A stretch of 64,000 nucleotides of DNA, from positions 13,175,426 to 13,239,425 of the forward strand of contig OU342806.1 in NCBI GenBank assembly GCA_910591455.2, given 5' to 3'. A model generated the notes under the pieces. That model was not told the origin of the DNA. It ran no database searches and saw nothing but the letters and a program-made list of their open reading frames with translations. The translations under genes and the position numbers were made by a program. Every line of letters begins with the position of its first letter. Position 1 is the first letter of the stretch. Positions 35,245 to 47,900 of the stretch are shown here, one piece after another. This stretch comes from Pholis gunnellus. Taxonomy: Eukaryota > Chordata > Actinopteri > Perciformes > Pholidae.

Positions 35245-36320
35245 GCCTTGTTTTCTTCCAGTAAATGTCCAGTCACTGGATTACAAGCTGGATGAACTCA
35301 GAAACAGGATGGGTTTTCAACGGGGACATCAAGAACTTGAACGTCATGGTTTTTATGGAAACTTTGTTCAAGAGGTGCTCTCCATTCATTGGCAGGACTG
35401 GACAAAACATCGGGGAAGAGCAGGGGGAGGCTCATGATTACAAGTAGTGCTTAGATGTGGAGATAATTTCTATGGGCTTTGCACATAATTTAGAGCACCA
35501 TATTATCAGATGCTGTCCTTATTATCTCTTGAGGGAGTCGTCATCAATCACAGCGGGGTACATTCCACCACACACCGGCACCACCCAAGCACTGGACAAG
35601 CTCTATGAAATTATCAACAGGCCGGGCCCAAGACCTCGCGGCAGAAGGGTGCTTTTATTGAAGCCAGGGATTTTAACAACTTGAGCCAGCCGAGATACCA
35701 TGAACACATTAGCTGTGCTCAGGCTGAGGTAACACACTTGACCATGTCACTTGACCACCAGACCTGCCCCCATCACCCTGTGTCACTCCCCCATCAACGG
35801 TGTGGAGCCCTTCCGCTTCCTGGGCTCCACTATAACCCAGGACCTCAAGTGGGACCTTAGCATCAGCTCCATCACCAAGAAGGCTCAGCAGAGGATGTAC
35901 TTCCGGAGGCAGCTGAAGAAGTTCAACCAGCCAAAGACAATGATGGTGCACTTCTACAATGTGAACTTTATCCTCTGCTCCTCCATCAGCGTCTGGTACG
36001 CTGCAGCCACTGCCAAGGACAAGGGCAGACTGCAGCGTATCATTCGCTCTGCTGAGAGGGTGATTGGCTGCAATCTGCTGTCCCTCCAAGACTTGTTCGC
36101 TTCCAGGACCCTGAAAGCGATCCAAGAAAGATTGTAGCCGACCCTTCTCACTCTGGACATACTGTTCGAGCCCCTTCCCTCTGGCAGGAGGCTGCGGCCC
36201 ATCAGGTCCAAGACGTCACGCCACAAGAACAGTTTCTTCCCTTCTGCAGTTGGGTTCATAAACAAATTCCTTGTATGTGTAACGTACTTGGCAATAACCG
36301 GTTCTGATTCTGATGTTTAT
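35245..36320 (+). mobile_element. LINE remnant with endonuclease and C-terminus joined, RT core missing
   Basis: The plus-strand endonuclease start shows PVNVQSLDYKLDELRNRMGF (about 35259-35318). Later endonuclease sequence YIPPHTGTTQALDKLYEIIN lies at about 35561-35620, and a decayed GDFN-like site, ARDFNNLSQP, near 35660. At about 35750 the similarity jumps directly to the post-catalytic RT region INGVEPFRFLGSTITQDLKW, followed by KKAQQRMYFRRQLKKF and SAERVIGC, then the LPSGRRLRPI and KNSFFP C-terminal motifs in a shifted frame. No palm motifs (AFD, FADD) occur between, so about half the ORF is deleted. The 3' end has CTTGTATGTGTAACGTACTTGGCAATAA-type sequence and GATTCTGATTCTGAT (about 36304-36317), a common teleost LINE tail. 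Clade (jockey/CR1/L2 group) is from memory. Confidence 0.85.
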
Positions 36321-36730
36321 ACTCCTTTCCGGGTAGGAAATAAGGTCTTCCCTATACTTTACTTAGTGTTTAACAACATTGTCATGCATATACATTTACT
36401 ACATTCCTCTTCATATTTGCAAATAATGTCAACCACACATTCATATTACTTTATTTCATATTAATTCATATTAATAATTAATGTTATATATTCTAGCTTG
36501 AGACCCAAGATGTTTATGCTGCTTCTGCTTTTGACAATACATGACTTGAAACTATAGGAGGAATATATGGGAGAGGGATGATGTATAGCAGTATTTTTAA
36601 AAATGAATTGATATACTTACAACTTGATTTTATTCAGTGGGAGTTGAAGGCCTGGTCTATGCACTTAGATATACAAGGGAGTTGGAGGAGCTGGAATGGT
36701 TTCCTAATAGATCAGTCCAGTCAGTTCTCT
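36321..36730. other. No supported gene between two retrotransposons
   Basis: AT-rich spacer between the LINE tail and the truncated recombinase. I see no LTR or inverted repeat that would mark the end of the DIRS-type element. Confidence 0.4.
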
Positions 36731-36733
36731 GTC

Positions 36734-37965
36734 TCAAGGTAATGAGAAGGGAAGACGCTTATCATTGCTTCCTGGATGCTCTTTTTTTAGGCCGTTGAAC
36801 AGGAGGCAAAAAAAAGGGTTCCCAAGCAGGGAACATCTCGAGGGATCTGCACATCTTACATGGAACTGAATACCTGCTACAAATACATTGATGGAAGAAG
36901 GTTGGATTTTGTGGGATTTAAAACGGTGCCAAAAACAGTGCAAATCATAGGGATGTTTTACAGGCATGACAGGAACAGAGAAATCTGCGCAGAATGCAGT
37001 GAAATTGGACCATGCAGAGTTATACAATTTTGTAGATTTTCCTAGTCCAAGATGCATGTAACAGGATGCAGAGTTCATATAGGACTGAAGAGTGCTTTCT
37101 GGTCTAGGAAAGTTTGGGAGAAGGCTGGGTAATGCATGCTTTGAGGTGCAGCTTGGGGGCAGATGATTCTGAACTCCTGAAATTGGGACAAAGAGTCAGC
37201 AATTGTATTATCCAGGCCAGGAAGGTCTGCTATACGGAGTGACATTTCCCATGACACATGACCATGTTACACGTCTGACAAATCTATTAATACTGGGGCC
37301 TTTATTTAGGAAGGTAACAGTTGCCTCACTATCACAGATAACTACTATTTGTTTCCTATACCATAGATTGCCTCAGAGAGTGCACGCAACAACAATGGGA
37401 TACAACTCTTATGAGTGCGGTAGAATGTAGATCTGAAGGAAGAGCAAGCAATTATGTTTAGCCAGGTGTCCTTCAACCATTGATCATGGTAGAAGGAGCA
37501 GCATCAGTAAAACATTTGAGGATGACTGATGTGTCTGCATCATTGTTGTAGAAAAACGATATGCCGTTCCAAATATTGCACAGCAATGACCAAAATCTTA
37601 GATCAGATCCTCATCATTCATCTAAGGCGACAAGATTGGAGTTTGTCCAGCTTTTTTGTGAGGTCAAGTACATTTAGATATGAATGAACTGCATTGGGGA
37701 ATAATTCTCAGAGCAAAGTTAAGGTGACCTAATAACGACAGCAATTCACGTTTGGTAACTTTTTCATCTGTCCCTTTCTCGTCATATTGCGTTTCAAAGA
37801 TGCACTCCTCTTCAATATGGTACCCATCGTCCAGCTCAAGATGAGACATGACAAGCGTAGATATGGTAAGTAACGTGGATAACCATAAGCCTATAGCTTT
37901 TATTACCTTGTTGTCAAAGCTTTGCCAGCAGTCTGGTCTGTAACAGCATTGGTAAAGCAAGGATC
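36734..37965 (-). mobile_element. DIRS/Ngaro-type retrotransposon fragment: RT end, RNase H, tyrosine recombinase N-terminus
   Basis: On the minus strand, three regions occur in the order used by tyrosine-recombinase retrotransposons. First is the RT/RNase H junction, VTKRELLSLLGHLNFALRII (about 37700-37760). Next is RNase H, with LKCFTDAAPS near 37500, IVVICDSEATVTFLNKG near 37300-37345, and the closing LPGLDNTIADSLSQFQEFR at 37165-37225. Last is a recombinase N-terminal core-binding domain, LGKSTKLYNSAWSNFTAFCA to SNDKRLPF (36734-37050). The RNase H part needs frame changes; the recombinase piece is open for 114 residues. The recombinase stops before its catalytic half (R, H-x-x-R, Y), so no integration activity could remain. 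The RT palm and any gag or terminal repeats are absent. DIRS versus Ngaro cannot be decided from this piece. Confidence 0.85.
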
Positions 37966-40395
37966 AGTGAGGAGGGGAATCCTATTTATAAGCACCACCT
38001 TGAGGTGAGAGTGGGCTGTGATTGGTGTGTGACCAATAAGAAACGATGAACAATTAGCTGGCTGTTAGATGGGGCATACGACTTCCGTGTCCTGCTGAAC
38101 TAATGCAAAGCTTCATTAAATATGTCAGCTAAAGGTGAGAAATCACCTTACGTTCACCTCTAGCTCAAGTTTAAAAAAATGAAGTGTCACTCTTAAAGCA
38201 TAACAGGTTCCAGGTACAAAATGGATGCTCTGTATGTCAAAGCCTTGTTCAGATGCCTGAATTGGATGAACTTGTTTTCAGTGAACAATAAAAGACATGT
38301 GCAACACATGCCAGCGTAGTGGCTTTTGTTGAGGCAAAGAAAGTGCATCAGAATAAACATTAAGCGATTTATTTTCCTAATAGAAGTAAAAGATCTCACT
38401 CACAGACAGCAGGAGACACCATACATAAGCGCTGACCTTGTCCAAATGTTCTCCCTAATACAACCCTGATATTAGTGCCAGATTAATCTGCATATTGAGA
38501 AGGTCTATTATAAATACAAAAATAGAGACATTGCGCACACAAACTTTCAAATGCACACACACATGTGGTCATCACAGTCTCTGAGGACTAACAAGGAAAT
38601 GATCTCTTCGTATAGCAGATGTAATTTCCTTTCCCATTTCCTCTGCATGGACAGCAATTACTGATCCTCAGCCAGGCGGTGATAGAAGGTAATATTGCAC
38701 CGATATGATAATCATTGGCTTACTGGACAGCACATTAGAAGAGTGTTTGGACGTCGAGGCAGGAGGGACAGATGGGAGAAGTAGAAACAGGACACACACA
38801 GATTACTGCACGCAGATGGGCACACACACATGCTTTCACACTGAGAACACACACATATCTCCCTCTTTCGCACAGCCCCCTTCATCTTTTTTTCTTTCTT
38901 TCACAACCCTGGGCACACTTCAGCCAAAGTGTACCTATGGAAAGCACAATCATTAGTGTGAACAGAGCTCTAAATGTGTCTCACTCTCTCTTGCTTTTTG
39001 TTTTAAGTTACTCGTGAAACTGAAAAGACAACATAGAAAGGTTGGCTAGGATGTGAAAGCATTGAAAAAGAAAACAAAGAAAAAAGAGGAAGATGGTCGA
39101 GAGATGAAATCGGGGAGAAAATGTAAGTGAGAAAACAGCAGATAAAAAGAAAAGATGAATAACATGAATAATTTTAAGTACTCATGTCTTTGTAAGGGTT
39201 TGTGAGGGTGTGCATTTACATTAATAGTTTCCAGCCACTCAGTGTTTGGACATACAATACTCGTGACTGCACGTATAGACCTGTGTTTGTATGTGCTCCA
39301 CCTTTTGTTACATTAGGTGTATATACGTAGAGAACAAGATGGTGTGAAATAGTGGAGATTTAACAAGTTCAGCGTGTTAACAGTTACACTTGTGTTGTTA
39401 GTGGATGGATTTTACTCTCATTTCAAACTCTGCAGGGAGCTCTGAACAGCCGCCTCAGGGAGATAACAGTCATATTTAAGACTGATCTCAACACCATGTG
39501 ACCTGGAGTCCTTGCTCCCTCTTTCAAAAGCCAGAAATGCTGACTTAATTTTCTTTTCTTTTAAATCGAACTCTGTCAGTGTTGTATCTAAAACTGCTGT
39601 CTTTTCAAAAATGTATCACATTTTCATAGCAAAAATAAGTGCATTGACTAATTAGAGTAGATATTCTATTGAATTGACGACCAAGTTATCATTAAATCTC
39701 CATCAAGAGTTATCATGAAAATCAATATAGCTTTAAATAACGGTACGTAAAGATCTCTGCTTTTTTGTCCTCCATGCCAATACTTCCCTATGGATCTAAT
39801 GCAGTGACACTGAAAGAATGGACTGAAAGCATGCAGCGGCAGCAATTTACTGGGATTGTCTCATTTTCCAAAAAAAACCATCACATAACATTTCTACCCA
39901 TAAGGCTTCAATGATTTGCCTTGTATTTGATAATTTGCCTGATAATTTTGAAAGTTGTATTTTGATCCTGAAAATGAAATGGCCTGCCTTAATAACTGCT
40001 GCATCATCTTAATCAAACTTTGCAGTTGCATATGTAACTAGGTAGAGAAAGGGAGAATTGGGAATGCCTTGAAATTCCATCGGGTGGCAAGGGTTTGTTC
40101 CAACACACAGTACTGAAAGTACTGAAAGGTTTGGCAGAGATGTTGGCCAATTAAATAGCCAAGCTGTTGATGGCCCAGTCTTGTCCAAGGCTAATATATC
40201 CAAATCACATAGCCTTACCAAAACCAAATGTTACTAGTTTTACAATAGCCTTGATAAATATGTATCTCTAATTGGCTGTTGGGGTCTGTTAAAATAGTAA
40301 CTGAAACACAGTTCAACCAGAGTTCTAAGTTGACATGCAGGGTATATTAAACCGTATGTAAGCTTGGCAAAAATAGTCTATAATAATACACTAAG
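37966..40395. other. No supported gene
   Basis: Unique sequence. The first 200 bases contain TATTTATAAG near 37982 and a small inverted word (GGTGAGAAATCACC, about 38132), and could belong to the flanking retroelement, but I cannot show it. Short CA tracts occur at about 38820-38850. Confidence 0.45.
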
Positions 40396-40399
40396 TATG

Positions 40400-40525
40400 G
40401 GTGAAACTTCATCTCAAGTATGATGGTTGCTGTATATATGGTTAAACTGAGTACATCAATTGTTTTATATACTCAGTTTAACCATATAAGAAGCTACCAT
40501 AAGAAAGATGATTCAAATGTAGCTT
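40400..40525. repeat. Foldback element with a 19-bp perfect stem
   Basis: TATATGGTTAAACTGAGTA (40435-40453) and its exact reverse complement (40470-40488) enclose a 16-nt spacer. Outside the perfect stem the similarity continues with mismatches: GATGGTTGCT at 40422-40431 pairs with the complement of AGCTACCATA at 40492-40501, and weaker pairing may extend 40 or more bases on each side. This is the shape of a small palindromic MITE; a non-coding RNA hairpin is possible but unsupported. No flanking target duplication was identified. Confidence 0.85.
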
Positions 40526-43500
40526 TTCCTTTCTTCAATATAGTATAGGTGCAATAATACAGTCCAAAATATTATTAACTACTCTGCTATTCATCATGGT
40601 GCCTCCGGTAGCCATCTCTTCTATATAAAACATTGCCGTCACCCTCTTGATTTTGCCAGAATGTCCACAAATTTGAACGGCTTTTCTTGAGGTCAAGGAT
40701 ATACTTCAGGATATACTTCATTAAGCATGTCTCGTGGAAATGCTTGACTTTACCTTTTATTACAAATGTCTGGGGAATCTATACACATTTAAATTAATTT
40801 AAATGTACAATATGTTGTACATTCACTATGACCACCTACCGATCATTCTCAAGAGCTTGTCTCTCCTATATGGCACTGCCTGTGGGCTTAGTTTCCTGGT
40901 GCCGTTTTACACTCAGTGAGACTGCCTTACTGAATAAAGGATTAATTGGGAACTCTTGAAGTATTTGAACTGCAACTGTCAACTATTAACCTCCAGTAAT
41001 TAGAGTTTATGATGCTAATGTTCTCTTGCTGCTTCGCAACCACAGCGCCCACCAGGCTGCTGAGTGACACTTGAGGGGGCAGGAGTGAGTGACAGCAGAT
41101 AAGAGGAGCAGACAGGCTGACCAGATGGCTGGATCTGTAGTGCCTGCAGTGTTGTGGCTTAATACCACAGGAGAGTGTACAAGGGGAAAGTGAAGAACTT
41201 TGTGTATTCAGGTTATACTCCCATGTAGTATATGCTGAGTGAGCAGACAGGGGTTCAACATTACATCCAAGAACACTTTCTCAATTATTGCTGCTCATCC
41301 GTGTTGTTAAACTACAGTGATATTAGGATTTAAATTAACTCAAACTTTGTAACAGTAACAAAACGTGTCATGCCCAAGGAAATTGACCATAACCTCAATG
41401 TTTCCCTAACTTTAACCATACTATAGTTCCCTTGTGCATATAATGTAGATGGTGAGAATTCTAAAAATGCTGCCATATAAATCAGGTGCCTCATTAATGC
41501 ACATTTTCAATTTGGGCATTAATCAAATTGAATGGCAACACTTGTAAAATGTGCAAATAAGTCCAGGTTTCTCAAAATGTTTCTACACCTGGCTGGAAGG
41601 TGGAAAAGTTGACACATTTTACTTTTTAATCACTTCATTGGTTATTAAGCACAACTAATTGTTTATTTTGATGTACCCAACTTCTAACATTTGCATAACA
41701 CTGGTGAAAGGATATTATAAACAGTTTCTTTTGCAGATCTTCTGTAAAAAAGAATGGTACTACACTTGGTTGGAAAACTGTTATTTACACAAACAGTCAT
41801 TTTACAGAATCTTCCAATATTGACATAATTGTCTTGTAATTGGGTTTCCACTTAACAATCTTGAAATTAAATTAAATGAAATTAAAGGAATTCTTGCAAA
41901 GCAACTGACCAAAGGGTTCTTGCTCAAAAGCAGCTTAGTGCCACTTTCTCGCCCAAATGAATGTCTGCACATGGTATGTGTAACAGCAGCTGTATCGTCA
42001 CAAGCTTACTTTTAAAACAATTATTCTTCCAATGCCCTGTTAAAGATTTCAGAGGCGTGGAAGAGCATAACCAGTTGTCACTTTCATCTCACAATTTTTA
42101 TTTTAAAGAAGCTTGATAGGATCAATCAGGAAATTGCTTTCTAATCATTTTGGTACCGTCATCCCATTGGTGGAGAGATGAGAGAAACAGTTTGGTGTTG
42201 AACTGCACACAGGGACAATTTATTATGAATTGTAATTATGAACAGTGGCTTTGTCAGGAAATCCTTGAAAGCGAAGTTCAATTTTCCATCACAGGTTTCA
42301 TTTCTTCTGAGTGACCTGTTAGTGGTTGGCTATTTAAGAAGTAACATTAATTTTGTTCGGTGTTAAATCCTTTTGAAGACTATAGTGTCCTGTGATGTTA
42401 AATATGAGTTCAGGGGGATTCATTTTCATTTAAGACGTATTGAGAGCAAGGAAAGACAAAAAAGGTGAAGAAAGGGAGATGGGGGAAACAAGAGACTAAA
42501 ACCGGAAATAATGTTGTAGTTGTTACAAGTTCAATACATTATTCATTGCTTTTCCCACCTTGTTTGGGCTTTTATGGGTTTCCTTTCTCTTGTGATTATT
42601 CTTTCCCCTATTCCCCCTTTGGTCTTTGTCTTATCAGCACAGCGCAGGTGTTCCATGGCACTCTAGGCAACTTAATTTGATTATCAAGTCTTCAAAATCC
42701 ATGGTATTTTCTCTGTACTCGATGCCCTTTTTTGTCGAACAATGCCATGAATGCTGGGGTTAGAGACCAATACAAAATATATTCCCTCCACCATGGTCTA
42801 TAGTTTGAGGTAGTTTTCATAACTTGCTGTGGTGGATTGTTACAAGTTTAGCCACTTTGAATAACTTTTTGTTCAAAGCAGGTAGATGAGGATTTGAAAG
42901 TTGAAAGAGATCATGAAAGAAAGATCAAGGTCACCTGTTTTCACATGTTCAGAGGATGGGTCACAGTACTATGATAATCAGAGTGGGGCGTAGGCTTATC
43001 AGTTCTGCCAACTTCATTCTCAATTGACATGGAAGCTGCATTAGTAATTCATATCTTTCACAGCAATTGAAGAACTAATGACTTCATTCCTGTCAGTCCG
43101 CTTACAACAACCTGTACAGCTCTGTTGCTTGGTGGTATTTTTGTAACCATTTTTCTGTTGCTACTTTTTATGGATTTAGCTAGGTAGCTACCAACCTATG
43201 TAACAAGATAACATTGCAATTCACCCTGGACTAAAAAGCTCTGTTTGTTTGATTGTGGAGCAACCATCAATTTGAAAACCCTGGAACTTTTGAAATCACT
43301 GAATAAGTTAGAATTACGGTCACTGATTCAAAGGTGCCAGGAAATGTGTCTATCAAAAGCCATGTAACTAGTACCTGTCACACAGCCTGTTCAAGGTGGA
43401 TGTGTTCCACTCTTTTTTCACGTTGCCTATCTGTATAAAAGCAGGAACACAGAATAGGGGAACAGAGTTGTTAAACTGGCAACGAGGAAACAGAGCTGAA

Positions 43501-44400
43501 TCATCGCAATGCAAAATAAATATTTGGCATTATCTGGATGGCATTGTGTGCCCACTAAATCAATGAAGAATACCACAGTTGCATATGAATGTAACTCTTG
43601 AAATAATAAATAATTCTTCAAAGTCGGATAAGGATCACAATTATTCTAATCAAACAAATATAACCATAAAACATGTGTCTGTCTGTGCCACAGAGGATTT
43701 TTCCTTGAAATCATGGACGGTTTCTTAAACTGTTTATCAGCCGAATAATTGTTATTCGAGAATAGCAAGACAGACCTTTACTTGGAAAACGTTGTGGGTC
43801 ATATGTTAATATATCCCCTTGTGATACTTCTGATGGCATTTCACAATACAGTATGGTCCTGCACATGAAGTCTTTTTTAAAGAAGTGAATCCATGAGCCT
43901 GTTCAAAGACTCTCAATCTCAATCTGTTCTTTTGACAGACAGAGAAATACAAAGAATGGAGAAAAATAGAGGTCCTTCCTCTTTCTGTAAAAGACAACAG
44001 ATGGTGGGCAAGATAGCCAGTAACAGCTGGCAAAACAAGCTGCCATTAATTTCAATTCAGTATTACATCATACAAAATCCTCAGTGCCCTTTATATTTCC
44101 TTCAAACATCAAATCTAATTGGACTCCAGCAGAAACTACTTACAATTCAGTTAATTGACTTGATAATTATGGAAATATGCATAGCAGTGTGCTTGACTCT
44201 TACAAATAGAAAGAGAATCAGCATGCTTTGCTAAAGTCAACTGAGTTGTGATGTGTGCAGACTTTTCTAGAAATGTTTCCTACAAATATAATTTCCTCTC
44301 ATCAAAAGAGAAAACTTTCTGTTCTGAAGCTGCAATGTTCTGTTCTCCTTTCATAGAATCTGTGTGTTGTGGTTTTGACTTTCTGTCTTTTCTAGTGAAA
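40526..44400. other. No supported gene
   Basis: AT-rich unique sequence with only chance frames. Nothing in it matches a repeat family known to me. Confidence 0.5.
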
Positions 44401-44401
44401 T

Positions 44402-44960
44402 TAAGCTAGACCAGTATTGGGCATGAACGTGCTCATGTTTTTGTTCAACGGTGAACTAAACGTAACCATTTGCAATGAATGAACATTAACGAGTTAACGT
44501 CCCTTACGTGATCACACTGTGTTTTACGCAGCATCTGACGGTACCGTCGGCATGGCCATGCAATCAATGGAGTGGAGACATCAGCCACTGTCTATTCCAT
44601 CGCTGACTCCAAAGTCTCAAAAGTCAACTTGATGAGCAGGTGTTACTCATCAAGCGATGCTCGCAGGACGGCATTTGTGCACAAGGAGAAGAAATGCTCC
44701 CTCGTAAGAATGCTTTTGTGCCTGCGGATGCAGTTTGTGCGCTCGTATCACGTGCACGCGCCTGGTTTTTATGTCCACAGGTTTTGAGACTAATCAAACG
44801 CCATAGCGTCTGACCATTACTAAACAAAGCAAAGGAAGATATTAACAGGATCTAGTTCATTGTTTGAGACTGTGTACTTAGTTTAAAATTCTAAATTGTG
44901 AACTATGAATGTGAACTAGCTCATTTTAATCTTGAGCTTGCTCTTGTGAAGTGTGAACCT
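44402..44960 (+). mobile_element. Possible hAT-like element relic
   Basis: The left side, CCAGTATTGGGCATGAACGT (about 44411) followed by GTGAACTAAACGTAACC, and the right side, rich in GTGAACTAGCTC/GTGAACCTGAACTAG words (about 44908-44970), resemble the terminal and subterminal parts of a fish hAT group whose ends are built from GAACGAGTTCA-like words. The middle (about 44510-44780) is clearly richer in G+C and CpG than its surroundings and open in both directions for 65-70 codons, with no recognisable domain. I could not identify matching ends or an 8-bp duplication. Confidence 0.35.
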
Positions 44961-47900
44961 GAACTAGACTATACTCACCATATACTGTACTTTTGGAGTT
45001 GGGATTATATTGGAAACCAATATTATTGGGCACCATATAAGTGTTTTGGCATGAAATTATTCTATAGGATACTCTAACTGCAAGCAAGATTGAGGATTCA
45101 ACTTTTCAATTTTCATAAGTGCTGAGATGGTTAGCAAGTTGTCATAAAAAAAGATGACATCAATTTGATGTCCTGATTCTCCAGCAGTACAAGTACAAAC
45201 ACGTTTGGGAATAAATAAATCAGAACACAGATAACAATCAAGAAATATCCATATACTCCTCGATCATATATTATATATATTATTATATTATAGAGATGGA
45301 GAGCTAAGAAGATACAGCAAATGCTTTGATCAGCATATGCAATGCAGACATATATACACAATTTATTTTGATCAGTCAAAGTCTGTTTTATATTTCAGGT
45401 TCGACATTTGCATCTTATTCTCAACACATGCAAAACTGAACTTATAATAGATTTTAAAACTGTTGTTTGTGGTTCGGATTTATTCAACCGTAAAAGTGCA
45501 GACCAAGTAACACAGAACCATTTTCCTGTCTTTACTTGTCCTGCTGGGGACAAGAAGGTACTTAAAGTTGAATCAGGGAGATGCTGTAATTAACAAATGC
45601 CTCAATAAACAGTGAAGCCAAACAAGACTGAAGGACGATTATAGTTTTCAAAGTCTGCTGCCTGCAAGACTATTGTTACCGTGATGCCTGGGTCACTGTC
45701 ACCTCCAAAAATAAAAATATGTCAAGAGAAGAATGGTATGCAAATAGATGTTAATAATGGAGGATTTGTCAAATAACAGGTAATGTTATGTCCTCCTTTT
45801 GCAGAGGACATACTTTCTGTTAACACTGTCCATACTCCTGCCAACATCTGTGTCTTCAAAAGGACAAATCACAAAAAATCTGACTTTAAGTCTTGGTTCA
45901 CTTGTAATTGAGTGTTGTGAATGTTAAACCAAATGGATCACAGAAAATAGTTCGACCACAGTTCTGACCAGTGTGCGAAATATCCATTTGCAATCTGGGG
46001 TTACAATATTGATTGTAGTTGCATACAAAGTATCTGTGTATCTGATCATGTTAATACAATATAAGGAGGCCAATATTCTTCTATTTGTTGTTGTCTTGGC
46101 AAACATAACCCCCCTATTATGGTTTAACTAAATGTTGTTTAATTTTCTCCTTTAACTTCTAACATATTCTGGACCTGCCCTGAGTCACAGCTTTTTCATC
46201 AGTCCTATGTTTCTTTCGTAGCCTGTTTTAGAAATGAAAATAGAAAACAACATTTAGATTGTCTTTGTGAGGTCGTAGGGAGAGTGCCTTCTTGGCCTAA
46301 ATCATAACAGATGTTGAACCTATTACAGCAAATTTGGTGTGATTGATGCAGTCAGGAATTAACTGCCAGGCAGTATCTCTTTGTTGACCAAACTAAGATT
46401 TCAACTTTTTAGTTTTTTGCTGTACATGCTTGCATTCCTCGATCAAAACCTTAGCAAAGAGCTGAAAGCAGATACAAGTTACAAAAGAGTGGGCTGTTTA
46501 TCCCAACTGCAGCAATTCTTAATTCTAACTGTCAACTAGTTCATCTCTCCTATCATTCCCAGCCCAGGAAGTAATGAGACTGTTTTATCTCTTAATCAGA
46601 GATTGCCCTGGCGAACATGGCCCCAGAGTGCCACTTCAGACTTTTCTGAACCAATCCAATCACCATTAATTGTTTTCAGCTGGCTTGGAAATGCCCAAAA
46701 GCAACAATTAAAAGGCTGAGAAGGGACAGGGCTGTTTCTGATTTATTTGCTCCTTCATTTTACTTTCATCTGTAGATATTTAAGACATTTTGGTTTCAGA
46801 AAATATTTTTAAAATGAGCCGAAGAGGCATAACATTATTTTGACGTTTTGTCTGTTCAGTTCAGCTTGTTAAAATGCTCCCACTAACTTTATGTAAAGAG
46901 TAACCTTACCCAAGTGCAAAAGTAAGTATGAGTTTCTGTATTACTGACAGAAATATACATTAGTCACTCAAGCTAAAAATGTCAACAATTTCTTAACTAA
47001 ATCAATTCATTACAATGGATCTGCAGTGGATTTGCTTGCAGGGGCTAAATAAATCTGCGCACATTTTCTGTTTATTTTTTTTTGGCATGTTCTTTTTTGT
47101 GTATTCTGACCCACAAGTTCACGGTGTAAGGTTGGCAACTCCCCAAATATACCTCCATATTTTGTTGTCTGCATATTCCAGACTGCAGAATGTTTTCTAA
47201 ACGGCAGAGAAATGGCAGCAGTTTTTACTGTGAAAAAACATGTCCCCACTCAGACATTAATTACAAGCTTCAATGTGTATATGACTTTTTGCAGGCATAT
47301 TCTGCAATGATGGGCAGAGTTGACAGAAACAATTGTCAGATCAACAAACTACTTCTTCGTCATTCTAAAGTCAGTTTTGACAAGAAAAGTGGCAATGGCA
47401 ACATAGTGAGGCTGCTTGGCTATTTTGTTTAACCAACAGTTTGTGTCATTTATTTACACGTGGATGAATTTAATTGACTTTCTAGGCCAAATACAAACTT
47501 CTTTGCTTCAGTTCTCTGTTGCCAAACTGCAATAGGCCTCCTGCTACACTTAAAAAAGAACCAAAGAGTGAGAGAAGAGAGCATCTTCCCTGACAGCTGT
47601 CCTGTCATATGGAATTTTTTGCTCTGTTTCATTTCCCCCCTCAATGCCTCATTGAAACTAGGACATGTCTTTCAATTACAACAGACAATATGCCCTCAAT
47701 GATATAAAGGGCTTTTGTTGTTTACAGGATTTAACAAGAATCAGACTCTGCATTTGCACCAATGTATGGAAGTGCAGTAAAATAATTAAGAAAAAATACA
47801 TGGCAGTTTTAACTTGCATGTTTTAGGTCTGGGAAAAGCTCAGAACTGTAATCTACAATGAATCTACTTTCATACTACCTTTTTATAAACTCTTATGTTC

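Noticed and set aside
45405..45470. LILNTCKTELIIDFK as a LINE reverse-transcriptase remnant
   Set aside because: Only about a dozen residues resemble the family and nothing before or after continues the similarity.
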